The translations under genes were made by a program, and so were the position numbers. DNA of 64,000 nucleotides from the NCBI GenBank assembly GCA_035235625.1, contig CP141146.1, positions 18,780,501 through 18,844,500 of the forward strand, given 5' to 3'. Source of the DNA: Saururus chinensis (lineage: Eukaryota > Streptophyta > Magnoliopsida > Piperales > Saururaceae). The notes under the pieces were generated by a model, which had not been told where the DNA came from, made no database searches, and worked only from the letters and a program-made list of their open reading frames with translations. The first letter of the stretch is position 1. Each line of letters starts with the position of its first letter. Below, in pieces: positions 1 to 11,344 of the stretch.

Positions 1-825
1 GAAGGGGGAGGGGGTGCTGCCCCCCTCCCTCCCACTCCCCCCCTTCTGCCTCCCCCCTTCCCTCCCGCTCAACCCCCCTGCCCTCAATAGAGGAGGGCGC
101 TGGAGAGAGAAGGGGGGGGGTGGGGACTCGGGGAGAGGGAGGGAGTCTGGATTCCGGCCACCCACCCCACCTCCTCCCTCTCCCCAAGTCCCCCTCGTCT
201 CCCCGGTCACCACCACCCCGCCTTCTGTGCCCCAACCTCCCACCGGCGCCGGATTTGGCACTTCTGCCGGATTCCGTTGCCAGAATTTTTTAAATTTTTT
301 GAAAGTTTTTAGTGACGCTTATAAAAGCGTCGCTAAAGGCTTTTTAATTTTTTTAATATTTTTATCAAGTATTAGCGACGCTTAATAAAGTGCCGGTAAT
401 ACGCAATTTTTTTTTAAAAAAATATGTTTTTATTGTTTTATTAGGAGCGCATATAAAAGCGTTGATAATAATCAATTATTAGCTACACTTATATCTATGT
501 GTTGCTAATAAGCTGTTATTTTTTTTTAATATTTTTTTATATTAGCAATGTTTAGTAAAGCGTCGCTAATAATCAATTATTAGCGATGCTTAATTACTAT
601 GCATCATTAATAAATTACTATTAGTGACACTATATTATGCATCGCTAATACTAAAATAATTTGTGACTAGTGGATAAATGTCGCTAATGTGCACTATTTG
701 CGACGCTTTACGTAAGCATCGTTAATGAGAAATAGCGACTCCTATTTTAGCAATGTATTTAGCCACACTTATTCTATTATTAGCAACTCTTATAAGCGTT
801 GCTAATAGTCTTTTTTGTTGTAGTG
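1..825 (+). mobile_element. CACTA-type DNA transposon, 3' part (copy A)
   Basis: Bases 1-240 are a C/T-rich block. From about 300 to 825 short inverted and direct subterminal repeats built on ATTAGCGACGC / GCGTCGCTAAT recur many times. The element ends TTTTTTGTTGTAGTG at 825, which is the reverse complement of a CACTACAACAAAAAA terminus, typical of plant CACTA (En/Spm) elements. The 5' end lies outside the window. No transposase is seen. The open frame across 14-385 is low-complexity Pro/Ser coding and is not a gene. A near-identical end lies at 20535. The superfamily call rests on terminus plus subterminal repeats. Confidence 0.75.
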
Positions 826-828
826 TGA

Positions 829-1587
829 CTAAGTTTTTTTGGAGTCAAAGTGGACTTGTATATCATAATTCAAATATATGAAAAAAATTATTTAAATTAA
901 AAAGAATACAAAATATTATTATTTTAAATTTGTTAAAATTTGTGCACACATGCAATATATTATTTTTCAACAAATAAAATATCTCATTCAAAAAGGATTA
1001 TTATATTCAACTTAGACTATAACATTTAAATCATTGTTAAATACTGCTCTATTTTATAAGTAGCTAGGCTGAATAAATTTTGAAACTATTTCTAAAATAG
1101 TCTAACTCACAACCTTGTTTCTAAAATAGTTTTAAAACTATGTTGTGATCCAAAGCTTAATATTTCTTTTATGAACCCAAATCTTACTATTTCAAGCATG
1201 ATAAAGTCAATCATTGTTAATTGAAGAATTCATAAAAACATAAATGAAGTAACAAACTTGCGATCACTATGAACGATTCCTCTTTTGACACTTGAAAATA
1301 CCAAAGCATAAAAAGAAGCAACAAACTCGTAAAAAAAAAAACATAAAAGGAAGAAACAAACTAGGCATCACTATGCATCATCTCCACCATTGCCAAAACT
1401 AAAATTATATTCCTTTAGGGTCTATTTGGATTGATGGAAACCAAGAGAGTAAAGAGGAAGAGAAAATGAATCCTAGTTGAAGAGAAACTAGGTGAATCCT
1501 AAAAACAAATCATTGTTTGGTTGCACCAATAGTGCTATAAAAAATTGTAACTTGTCCACTGTAACCACAAAAATAACATTGTGTTGT
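829..1587. other. AT-rich spacer, no gene seen
   Basis: No coding frame or recognisable repeat end. It matches 20539-21436 of copy B. Copy B holds an additional stretch of roughly 140 bases near 20798-20945 that copy A lacks. Confidence 0.6.
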
Positions 1588-1589
1588 TA

Positions 1590-1789
1590 CTCCCTCCGAC
1601 CAAAATTAAAAGCCCCATTTGGTAAAAAAGTTTGTTCATATTAATAAGTCTATTTTGTTAAATTTAAGTAGTTGGGTACTTGAAAAAGAGTATCATAAGC
1701 TTATTTTTCCTTCTCTTAGATGTGGATTTCACTATTTAATAAAAACTACTACTTTTTCAATTATAACTATTACTATGGGATGGAGTGAG
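1590..1789 (+). mobile_element. Stowaway-like MITE (copy A)
   Basis: A 200-bp AT-rich element begins CTCCCTCCGACC and ends GGATGGAGTGAG, imperfect terminal inverted repeats. It is flanked by TA dinucleotides (1588-1589 and 1790-1791), as for Tc1/mariner-derived Stowaway MITEs. The same family lies in the opposite orientation inside intron 7 of both subtilase genes (about 33477-33682 and 50109-50318). The apparent 86-codon frame here is not a gene. Confidence 0.75.
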
Positions 1790-2231
1790 TATATTTTTAA
1801 TAATAAAACTACCTCTGTAAGATCCTTGAACTTGAACCGGTTTAAATACATTATGTTTAATTACTTCTATGTGGTTTAAGCTGTTTCTAATCAATTTTGA
1901 TGATTTTTGGAAATAAAGGTGATTTCGAAAGGTTTTAAATAAAAATAACTTCATATTTATGAGTTTTAAGTGAATCCAAACCATTTGTGAATTTTTAAGA
2001 ATTTTTGCGAATTTCTTGAAAAATATGGTTTTATGGGATCCCCTGTGGGCCCCACAGTCAAATTTGGGGGTTTTTTGTCGAAAACGTCCCAGACATCAAA
2101 ACAAGTAATTAGAGAAAAAAAACTCAGAATTTTTTTGGTATTAATTGTCGTTTAAATAGCTAAATTTCCTAATTCTAGTTAAAAAATTTATTCACACCCT
2201 AAGTTTTAATTAGGTCTAAGTCATTCTTTCT

Positions 2232-2238
2232 TATAAAA
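2232..2238 (+). promoter_or_regulatory. TATA-like box in 3.1-kb LTR
   Basis: TATAAAA about 420 bp inside the LTR, followed by a short GAAAGGGG / CCTTTCCC foldback. It is conserved in copy B at 22080-22086. It is a plausible LTR promoter; activity is not implied. Confidence 0.4.
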
Positions 2239-4076
2239 GGAAAGGGGCTGAACCTTTCCCATTTGGGAAAGGGCTAAGCCAGGAAATCTGTAGCCTAATC
2301 CCCCTTAAGCTAAAAGAGGAAAGTGATTAGATGTAACATTTCCTTAATCTTTTCTTAATCATTAGGGTTTTCATAAACTACTCTTAATCTCATCTTTTTG
2401 CATTGATTCAATTTGTTTTCAAGCCACTAAATCACTGATTTACTCCTTTACTTCAAACCCTAGCTTACCAAAATTCTTTTTTATGTCTCCAAAGCTATAG
2501 ATCTACGATTTGTTCTATGATTTTTAAGTTTCAATCGGGTTTTGGTGTGTTTTAACATAAAAATTATATTTTTGGAAGGTTTAAAAGTGATTGAGGAGCA
2601 AATTTGACTCAAATCAAGTTGAGAGGTAATGGGTTTTAATCTCAGCAATAATACGTTTGCAAATCTCAAATTTTTATGTGTTTTGATTGAATGGGTTTCA
2701 TGTTTAGGGCTTTAATGGTTGATTAATAAAAAGTTAATCTTTTGCCTTGATTTCTTAGGGTTTTGATTTGAAATAGGTTGATTTAACATTCTAGAACATT
2801 CGATTGAGTTTCTATGACAATTGAGGCTTGGATTGAAGTGTTTAAGCTCCATTAATGGTGTTTTGGTTTTGAATTTATAAAGGTAGAAGAAGACTTCGAT
2901 CTGCCATCGATCGGGCCGACCGAACAACCTTCTAGGCTGATTGATCGGCTACACAACAGATATTGCCCTTTTTGGTTTCTATGCTTATTTCGGTGTTTTT
3001 GCTCCCAATTAATGTTTCTAATGTTTATGTGGAGTGCTTAAGGATGCTTAAGGATTATGTGGAATTACATGATTAAGGTTAGACATGTTAGCATTGATTA
3101 TATTAAATCTATGGTTGATGAAATTTTTATGTTCTAAGCATGTTTTCAGCAAGGTTATTGTATGACAATGATATGATATGTCATTTTATAATATGAATGA
3201 ATTGTGGGTGAATGGTGATATCATGTTCTAGCTTCATGTGTGGAATAAATGTGCTTGTAAGAGTTGAGCATTTGATTTCATATGAATGGAATAATGGTTT
3301 ACGATAGATTTCGCCCATGATTTCAGTTGGTAACTATGATTAGATCTTATCAAAGCATGCGTGTATTGCCTATTGAGCTATTGTCAAAGCATGGCTAGGT
3401 GCTTAGAGATGTATGAACACACACATATGGGGTATTTATTATGAAATTGTGGTTGTTTATGGTTCAAATATGATGCATGTGGGGACTGATGGGAGCATGT
3501 TCCATGTGTTGAAATTCTCATAGATCTTGCTCACGTATGTATCATGAGTTCATGCATCATGGAACAGACTTCATGAATAAGATTTTACTAATGTTTAGTT
3601 GTGATTGATCGATTGGATGCAATGATGTGAGATTGTGTGCCGGATTTGTTGGTTGTTGGCTTAATCGAAACTTGGTTGGTCCAAAAGGACATGATTTCGA
3701 TTTGAGTTCTTGATTGGAATATAGATCCTCCCCGGGTTGAGAAGAGTGGAAATGCTATAAGGAGACCAACATATTGAGATTATCTGGACCCTGAGAATCC
3801 AGCTAGTATGTCTGAGTGCATCGGCTTACCATGTGTGCTACTTGGGATTGCAGTCTTGACAAGTAGGGCTGCTTAAGGGCTTTGGCTCTAATGGGTAGGG
3901 GTTGCCCAGGAGCTTAGGCTTGAAGGGCAGGGGTTGTTTGAGGGTTTTGGCCTTGATGGGCAAGTGTTGCTCAAGGGCTTCGGCCTCGAAGAGTAGGTCT
4001 ATCTGACATGGGGTTGCTCGATGGCTCCGACCTAGAGGAGCATGTTTATTTTCTCTGTTTGTGGATACACAGGTTT

Positions 4077-4190
4077 GATTAGTGTGTTTGAGATACTTAT
4101 ACATGCAGTCTTATGTGATGTTTATACATGTTAGATTAGTTTGTTTGAGACATTTATACATGCAAGCTTATGTGGAATATTATGCATGAT
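4077..4190 (+). repeat. 57-bp minisatellite, 2 units
   Basis: Units start GATTAGT at 4077 and 4134 (period 57) and contain GTTTGAGATACTTATACATG-type sequence. The allelic position in copy B (24006-24176) has three units, so the copy number changed after the A/B duplication. It lies inside the solo LTR. Confidence 0.7.
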
Positions 4191-4931
4191 TGTGATTGGG
4201 TGACATTTACTAGTTATGCAGGATAGATGTTGGGTTATATTATGATTGTTTATACCCTGAGTTTTGAGTTATGTGTTATATGCATGCTAGATCTTTTACT
4301 TATGGATAAGTAAGGGTTTAGTAAGGGGATGATTAGAAAAGCGTATATCATGTCATCTATGGATCTGAATTGCCATGATGTTGTGTCATGATGTTTTTGT
4401 GATTATTGTTACCACTTTCAAACCATTACTGAGTTTTGTACTCACCCATCCTTTGTGATTTGCTTTGGGGCTGCACGGTGTGACGTGTAAATGCCCATGA
4501 CACCTTATACGAGGGATGACATGAGTACTCGTGGGATTAGCCTTCGTGGCGTTTTGATGATGTTTTATTTTTTAATCTTCTAATTTCTGATATTAGAGAA
4601 CACTATCTAGTCAATTGTGTATTATGCTCAAGTTCATCTGTTATCTTTAGACTTGTCTAAACTTCTCTAATTTCGAGCCACGTGTAGGCTTTGGAGTTGA
4701 CTTTCATGTGGGTTTGTGTGAGGATTATGATAGTTGATTATCCTCTTTGTTATCGTTATTACTCTTGCTCAAAGGACATTAGGTGCACCACTCCATTATG
4801 TGTATCGCCCGTTCGAGGGGCTAAGTCTTCCGCTATACGTTAATCCGTTCAATTTCCGCCGCCCCCTGCGCTTGACCCGCCCTTGGTCCGGGTTCCGCTC
4901 GGGTCGGGCAGTGCTGGGGCATGACAACCTC

Positions 4932-5145
4932 TCTTATGTTGTTTCCACCACTATCATCTCTGAATGGCTTTTGATCGTGGTGGAGGCGGCAGAAATGGTG
5001 TCATAGATTGATGATGGTTGCAGTATTGATGGTGATGGCAGCAGTAGAGGTGGTGGTAGTGGGGGCTACATTAGGGTAGTCGTGGTGGCAATGGTAGCTA
5101 CAATGATGGTGGTGGTGGTGGCGGAAATGGTGGTGTTAATATGAG
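4932..5145 (+). repeat. GGT/GTGG triplet-rich stretch
   Basis: A G/T-rich run of imperfect GGT, GGC and GAT triplets (for example GGTGGTGGTGGTGGCGG near 5109-5124). Compositionally similar stretches lie at 30586-30650 and 47225-47285, just after the X block. No gene is supported. Confidence 0.6.
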
Positions 5146-6353
5146 TCCATGAAGAAATCAACAACTTTGAATGCCCCCACTTCCGGTATCTCATAGGAGT
5201 AAGCATTTCTAACCTTCTTTTTTAATATGAGTATAAGAATACGTATGCAACCTTGATAAATGACGTATATGCATGCACATCTTAATTAGTGATATTAATA
5301 TATTAGTTAAGATATATGATTTGCTATGATCTAATATATTTAGATATGTTTTGATTTGAATTGCATTGTTATACTTTATCCGATATGATCTGAGGTGTCT
5401 TGATTTGCTTTGATATGATAGACTATGTTATGATCTAATATGTTCTAATATGATCTTATATGATCTAATATGATCTGATGGGATCCGATGTGATCTAATC
5501 TACTCTTTTGTGTTCTGGTCCGCCTTGTGATAGAGCGAGATCATGTGTAATTCTGTTAATTTGTTAGCTTTTGTTTAACTCCAATGATTTATGAGATTTC
5601 TATCTAACTCCGATGACTTATATGATTTATGAAATTTTTCTTTAACTCCGATGATTTACGAGATTTCAATCTAACTCCGAATAATATATTTGAATATAAG
5701 GATATATGTATTTAAACATATATGATTTTGTGATGCATGATGTATGTAATAGCCATTAGATAGAACTATGTTTGGATTCGATCGTATTAGAATAACGTCG
5801 TAGATGATATCCAATACGTACATAGGTAACCAATGGTATACAATGCTGGCCCGATCCAAATTAATTATGGTTATAAGTTTTATTCTAACCTACATACGAT
5901 GAACTTTGAAGTTTCATTGCGTGTATATGAACGTTTCAACTCTAGTCTACGAACGGGGAAGCTTTGAAGCTCTGTAGTGCGTAGACGAATGTTATACCTC
6001 TAGCACATAGATGATGTTTCCTTGTTTAAGGAATAAAATTTTTATTCGAGACCTCAAGACTCGGGTCAGGGCGTTACATTGCAAGACCCGTCGAAGCTTA
6101 GTGTGCGGGTGGAAGGGCCTACATGGGAGTTGTTGAGGTAATTTAAAGGATTTTGAACCGCACGTAAAAATCACAAATAAGAACTCTCTTTGTTATTTTT
6201 CTCCTGTGTGTTTGTACACATACAGTAGTTCATGGGGAAATTACTATTTTATTATCGCTTATGGCGAGTGGTTCCAATCGCGGGCCCGGGTAAACTCCGA
6301 TATTTTTATTAAAAGATTCTTTTTATGCTTCCAAAATCCCGGGGCACAACATC
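5146..6353. other. Unresolved 1.2-kb segment, possible old insertion
   Basis: No gene. It is bounded by the 7-bp direct repeat TCCATGA (5146-5152 and 6352-6358); copy B has TCCATGA at 25132-25138 and CCCATGA at 26328-26334. The right edge GGGGCACAACA resembles an LTR end. X_C (from 43110) has unrelated sequence to the left of the same edge, so a junction does exist there. The segment contains degenerate repeats of about 10 bp built on TATGATCTAA (5320-5510) and three to four imperfect units of TAACTCCGATGATTTATGAG type (5570-5680). Insertion class unknown. Confidence 0.4.
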
Positions 6354-7701
6354 CATGAGTAGAATTAAAAATAAGGAAATTTTCCATTGAGGGGTGAATG
6401 TGTACCCTAAATTTAAACAAAGCCACATGGTTGGGGAAGATCTCAATTCTCAGTAAGTGGATAATTGGCCATTTTTCCCTAAGATTAAGGGCAAATTGTT
6501 GAGTTAAACAAGGTCGGTTTAAGGGATTTATAACCCCATAAAATGTCTAGAAATTTCCCATGGGTATATGACATAAATGAGTACTTTTCAGAAGAGTTTT
6601 GGACCCATTGAAGTGCAAGAAAACTCTGAACAAAATGATAGAGATACCCCTATTTGTGGACTGGCTTACATTTGCATGAATTAAACCAACGGGCCAATTT
6701 GAGAGTGAAACCTCTTGAGAGGTCAAGAACTTACCCAAGAATGGAAAGGACCGTGTCTCATGGAGGAAAATTAACCTAATTCCCTTAGGGGCATTTCAAT
6801 TAATTTCCATGAAAATATAAGCTCCTAAGCTAAGGAGAGTTAGGGCATGAGAGAGCACGAGTCTTTCTAATATCATAATTGAGTTGGGCCTTGATATTAT
6901 GATTCATTTATACTTGTATGGGTATCTATTAATTATGTTTTCATAGTTTAAATACTTGCTATTGATATTGTGTTAGTAATTTATCATTAGGTTGAAATTA
7001 TTGAAAGATTAATCGATGGGGGGTAGATAGATTTGGATTGGGCCAGAGCACCTAATCAAGATAAAGACTAAAATACTCTCATAAGGGTTTGAGACTAGTT
7101 CATACAGTGAACACAGTTTTTCACCTAACAATTTGCCTTGGTAATAAATTGATGACTGTTTTGAGTCTTAACCCTAGTCTCAGAGAGACTGAAAGTGTTT
7201 GAGATAGTTAATCTAAATCTTTGATTGTTGGACAAGCAATGATAGAGTTTGGGATAGGTTTTCTAAGTTCTAGTTGTATTGATGAGTTGTTGATTTGGTT
7301 GTCTCATTGCACCTCCCAATTGGAGGGAGCTTTGCATGAGCTTTTGCTCACAACTAATCTATTCAGAATAATTTAGTGTACGCACATTTGGAGTAGATGA
7401 CATCCTACTTGGTTGGCTTCTCTCGTATATTTTGTTTAGTTGTAGTTGTGGGTACCCTTCCACTCCGGCCAAGTCTTTAGTGGTTTGGTTGGATCATGGT
7501 ACTTCCTCGTGGATCTAAGGCCTCATTATTAATAGTTCCTTTTCGAGGATGGTCTATGATGGTTGTATTATATGTTATTTAGGTTGACATTTAATGAGTC
7601 TATCTATCTTTCGTTTTGGACAAGGTTATTAACTATTGAACAAAGATTCATGGGATAATTAATGAAATTTCTCAATATTTTTTAATTAAAACAAATGGAA
7701 C
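6354..7701. repeat. X block, left part (copy X_A)
   Basis: Non-coding, repeated at about 26330-27609 (X_B) and 43110-44449 (X_C). X_A and X_B are closer to each other than to X_C. Compared with A and C, X_B has a 68-bp deletion exactly between two TTGGAG hexamers (7320-7325 and 7388-7393). Short frames on the minus strand are broken differently in each copy, so no gene is called. Confidence 0.7.
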
Positions 7702-7980
7702 AACTAAGGGGCCTGCATAAAATGCATGCTGGTCTAAAAACACTTAAGCATTGCAGGTGATGTTATGCTTCATGAGAAGGTGATAGATTCTAGGCAAAAC
7801 TATATTTAAATCCGATCTTATTGGAAGTAACATTCGAGATGTTGTCCAATGAGTGCGTAGACAACTAACATCTGATTATGTTACTTCGATCTCATGAACA
7901 TTAATTAATAGTTTTGTTCTTTAGGAAATTTTCCTCTAAAGGGAGAAGATGTTTCATTGTTGTTTGGTCATGTTGGTTGT

Positions 7981-9705
7981 TGTGACAACCCAAATTTTCA
8001 GTACATTTCTAATAGTATAATTTTAATAAATTAATAGAGCACAAATTTAGATTTGGTACCTAAAGAGTTATTGTGGAACTCTAAAAGACGAACATCATGG
8101 TTTTTGAATCATTTGAAACAAATGTCGGGACTGTAGGTAACGACCGTGGGAAACATGCTTCATAGGCGGGACCCACGGTAAACTACAACAAAACCTATCC
8201 TTGAGTGGTCTTGTTTCAAAAGGCTCGTCGATACGAGTCCATCGGTACCAAGAACGTGTAATTTTGATTTATTGATAAAAAGTTATTTTAGTTTTAAGTT
8301 TGAAAATAAAAAAAGAAAAAATATATATTATATTTAGGTTGGTTCACACAAGCATTCATCGGCTCTTGTGTCAGCCAACGATGACGTGCACACGCAAGGC
8401 AATGCGCGCGCGATGCGGCGACATGGCATCGCACGGTTAGACCGCACGACGGGCCTGCGGTCTGCGTCGCGGGACCACGCCGCGTGGTGTACCCGCGCGG
8501 CGCAAGAAACCGGGTGGCCCGCGGTGCAGGCAGCACGTCGGTTCCACGCCCACGCGACACGCGGGACCCGCATGTCAGGTCCCTCTGTCCCGCGCGGAAC
8601 CGCGCGGGTTCATCATGCCACACGTGATTCCGCGTGGCGGAACTGCGCGGCGCACGGTGCCACCAGGCGACGCATGGCAGACACGCATCGCGTGGTTCTT
8701 GTTTCCTATATAATCCGCTGTGTTTCAGTTTTAGTATTCACTTTCACCTCAAGTCAAAACTTCTAACCCTCCGTTCTAAGCCATTTTAAGTCCAATTCAA
8801 CCCGTTTCAAAGGCATTTTTAACTAAATTGACTATGCAGGACACTGTGACGGGGCTGGATTTTTACTATAAACTCTCTACAACCATGAACTTTCTACCCC
8901 AACTTTAAGGTAGGGGGTCTTAAACTATAATCTATGCTCTGCATGTGTACTTGATGTTTGATAGAACGTTTTTATTCAATCGTACGTCTTTCCTTATGTT
9001 TCAAAAGAAATTCTTTACGTATATCATGTTTTATTTAATCAAAATTATGATGTGATATGTGTGTTTTCTAGATGGTTCTAGGGTTATACCTTGAACTATA
9101 TTTTTTCTGGATACCTACCGAAGAAATTATCGGTATTTGGCGCGCACACATAGGTATGGAGCATCAGAGGAACGACGTTCGATATCACGGCTCTAGATTT
9201 ATCGTCATCGGACGAACCGGTATTTTCTCGGAATTATTTTTGAATATGTTCTGCAAAAATTATTATGGACTTTTACTTAGCATTAAATTAGATTTTAATT
9301 CCACCTACTGAGTATAAAAATACTCACCCACCCTCAGACTCTGCAGGTAGTAAAATCAACCCGGAGGTGTCAACCGAAGAATTATAAACTTAGTTTCTGT
9401 TAATATTTTCACCAATCTCTGTAATATTATGACTTTTATGAAAGGCTTAGCCTATATTTTGTAATCTAATAGCTCTATATACAATGTATTCTAGACTAGG
9501 CCCTAATTTGCTACTACGTTTTATGTAATATTTTAGTTGTGCGTAAACTCCAAAGTATTATAAATTATTTTATTTTATGTTTTGTATTTTTCTTGGATTC
9601 GTATGGTGGGCCGTCACATTCAATTTCACGTGCGATGTAACACGTGTCGAGCGGAATAATAATTACGCAGATTATGGCGTATATTATTTTATGACAGTCG
9701 TCACA
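7981..9705 (+). mobile_element. Solo LTR, 1.7 kb (copy A)
   Basis: Starts TGTGACAACCC and ends GTCGTCACA, with a perfect 5-bp duplication GTTGT on both sides (7976-7980, 9706-9710). Contents: a GC-rich, CG-dense stretch (about 8390-8700), a TATA box at 8707-8713, and the motif CTACTGAGTATAAAAATACTCACCC near 9305-9330. No internal domain is present. The matching position in X_C (about 46215-46238) is an empty site, CATGTTGGTTATAGACTC. The same family in opposite orientation is at 18098-19782. A Ty3/gypsy origin is likely but inferred. Confidence 0.88.
8707..8713 (+). promoter_or_regulatory. TATA box of 1.7-kb LTR
   Basis: TATATAA immediately downstream of the GC-rich stretch, followed by TCCGC and a pyrimidine-rich stretch. 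It is conserved in the copy B LTR at 28553-28559. Confidence 0.5.
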
Positions 9706-10056
9706 GTTGTAGACTCTTTAGGCGACATTGCAATAGTGAGATCTAGTTTCTTTTTTATACAATTTTGTAATTAATTGAATTTACTGGCGTGAGAGCCAAC
9801 TTTGCTTGGTCATTTATTTTTATATGGATGATAGACTTGTAATTAGAAGGTTAACCTGCTATTTATGTACTTTTGACATGTGTAGTAATATCATATGTTT
9901 TGATATTCGTATTTGTGAACCCTAGTTATTATGATATGGAAATTTAATCGGAGGATTTGTTTTGTACTTTAGAAAAAATTCCTTATGATTTATTTCATGT
10001 CCTTTATTAAAAAGGGTTTTAAAAATCTAGCTCATGACAACTTAACTAGAACAAGT

Positions 10057-10672
10057 AATCAATTAGTAATCGGAGCCATGAGGCTCTATTGGGGGTAAGT
10101 GTGTGCTCTGTATGTGTTTGTGAAGGCGTGGTCAGGTATGTAGGGGAAGGAGAGGACTTTCTTCCTTTCGGGGAAGGAGGGGATTTACCTTTCCATTTTC
10201 CTCCTTTCTTTTACACTTGTTATTATGTTGCAAGGTTGTTAGATTACTTGCTTGATTTTACCTGTTGTGATAAGGCTAAGATTTCTTCATTTACTCGAGT
10301 TTGAAGTGATATGGTGTTTATGTTATCTTTTATATTTTCCTGAAATGAATAGAGCCAAGGCATTATCCCGTTTATCTGATGTTGTTGTCTAAGGGAGTTA
10401 GCCATTTTTGCCTCATTTGTTCATGAAAGAAAAATGTAGTAGATGATGTTGTGCCAACTCTATCATGGAGGATAAAAGTAGAAGATAAATTGCTGGCCAA
10501 GTTTATTATAATAGGTAGAACATACCTCTTTGATTTATAATCATGAATGTTTCTTATTTTTTCTTGGTTAGAATCTCTTCTTACATATGGAGTATTCTGA
10601 TCCCCTTTCTTATTTTCCCTACAGACTTGACTTTGATTTCCGGATATATGTGAGCACTTTTACTTATCATTC
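10057..10672. other. Unassigned sequence, no gene seen
   Basis: Sequence between the end of copy A and the pararetroviral cluster. A 71-codon open frame at 10089-10304 has no recognisable domain and no supporting context. I see no repeat ends here. Confidence 0.5.
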
Positions 10673-10887
10673 ATGGCATCAAAAATGTTTCAGGAACCAA
10701 AAGAATTTTCTAAGAATTTTGAAATTGATGAATCTTCCAATCTAGGAGATAATGAAATTGAAGAATTTTCTAATAATGAAATTCAAGAATTTTTTGATAT
10801 AGAAAATTATGAAGTTGATAAATTTTCAAACAAAGATAATTATCCAAGAAATTGGGATCTACCCGCGGGAGACCCTGAGGATACCAT
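10673..10887 (+). pseudogene. Acidic open frame, possible viral fragment
   Basis: An open frame of about 73 codons, very rich in Glu, Asp and Asn, ending at a stop within the first bases of the adjoining viral leader (which runs on the other strand). It may be an acidic linker or capsid-flank piece of the same pararetrovirus, joined in inverted orientation. I recognise no domain, so this rests on adjacency and composition. Confidence 0.35.
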
Positions 10888-11340
10888 GTTGTAGAGAATA
10901 AGAGAAGAAGATGGAAGATGGATGGTGGAGGAAGAGGATGAGCAAAGGAATAGAAGTTTATTCACAAAGGAAAATTTGTATAAGTGGTGGAAAGAAAAGA
11001 TTACAAAAAAGAAAGAAAAGACTTACAAGAGAGAGAGAGAGAGCTTAAGGAAGAGCTTGCCGGAGAAAGACTTGCCTTCCCATTACAATGTGGTCTCCTT
11101 ATATAGAGACTTGGGTAGTGTACAAACAAAAGTAATAAAAAAAGAAAAGTAATGTATAAACAAAAGAGGTAAAGAAAAAGTAATGTACAAACAAAAGGAG
11201 GATAAGAATATCTATCCAAAAGAATCTTCTTTAAGAGTTGTCGGCAATAATGCATAAAGATAGATAACTTTATGCTTATCTTCATGTGCCATAATTCATA
11301 AAGTAGATAACTTTATGGTCTTCTTATCTTTTTGGAGAAT
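10888..11340 (-). promoter_or_regulatory. Pararetroviral promoter and leader, copy 1
   Basis: Read on the minus strand: TATATAA (plus 11099-11105) in CTCTATATAAGGAG context, then a CT-repeat leader, then AATAAA (plus 10957-10962) about 140 bp downstream. This arrangement is typical of caulimovirid pregenomic RNA with a terminal repeat. The copy stops at CATGGTATC (plus about 10879-10887), where the match to a tRNA-Met primer-binding site (TGGTATC...) breaks off. Further copies: 15241-15696 (minus) and 16644-17091 (plus). Confidence 0.7.
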
Positions 11341-11344
11341 TTTT

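Larger units (their letters stand above)
1816..4926 (+). mobile_element. Solo LTR, about 3.1 kb (copy A)
   Basis: Begins TGTAAGATCC and ends GGGGCATGACA, flanked by a perfect 5-bp target-site duplication ACCTC (1811-1815 and 4927-4931). No internal retroelement domain lies between the ends and there is no second LTR, so it is a solo LTR left by LTR-LTR recombination. A TATA-like TATAAAA lies at 2232-2238. Long LTRs of this kind are common in plant Ty3/gypsy elements, but family assignment is inference. The same insertion, same TSD, is in copy B at 21665-24912. Confidence 0.85.
7702..10056 (+). repeat. X block, right part: 0.63-kb unit carrying a nested LTR
   Basis: Outside the nested LTR (7981-9705) about 630 bp remain, beginning AACTAAGG and ending near CTCATGACAACTT. 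A diverged version of the same unit follows head-to-tail in the other copies (29945-30585 after X_B, and 46578-47220 after X_C). In copy A similarity to B stops at 10056, where unrelated sequence begins. No coding potential was recognised. Confidence 0.65.

Noticed and set aside
14-385. 123-codon proline/serine-rich frame
   Set aside because: Translation of the C/T-rich block of a CACTA element; the same block yields unrelated frames in copy B.
4932-5145. Glycine-rich protein exon
   Set aside because: The GGT-rich run could encode Gly, but stops occur in the frame and there is no flanking exon or splice context.
5320-5510. CRISPR-like or phage-type repeat array
   Set aside because: The TATGATCTAA units are contiguous, degenerate and lack unique spacers; the window is eukaryotic.
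8294-8766. Overlapping open frames of 79-132 codons on both strands
   Set aside because: They lie in the CG-dense part of a solo LTR, overlap each other on opposite strands, and change with indels in copy B. They are artefacts of base composition.
11001-11285. 94-codon hydrophobic frame (also at 15377-15637 and 16704-17030)
   Set aside because: Conserved only because the viral promoter/leader is repeated three times. It overlaps TATA and leader elements and has no start context; the apparent membrane protein is a pyrimidine-rich artefact.
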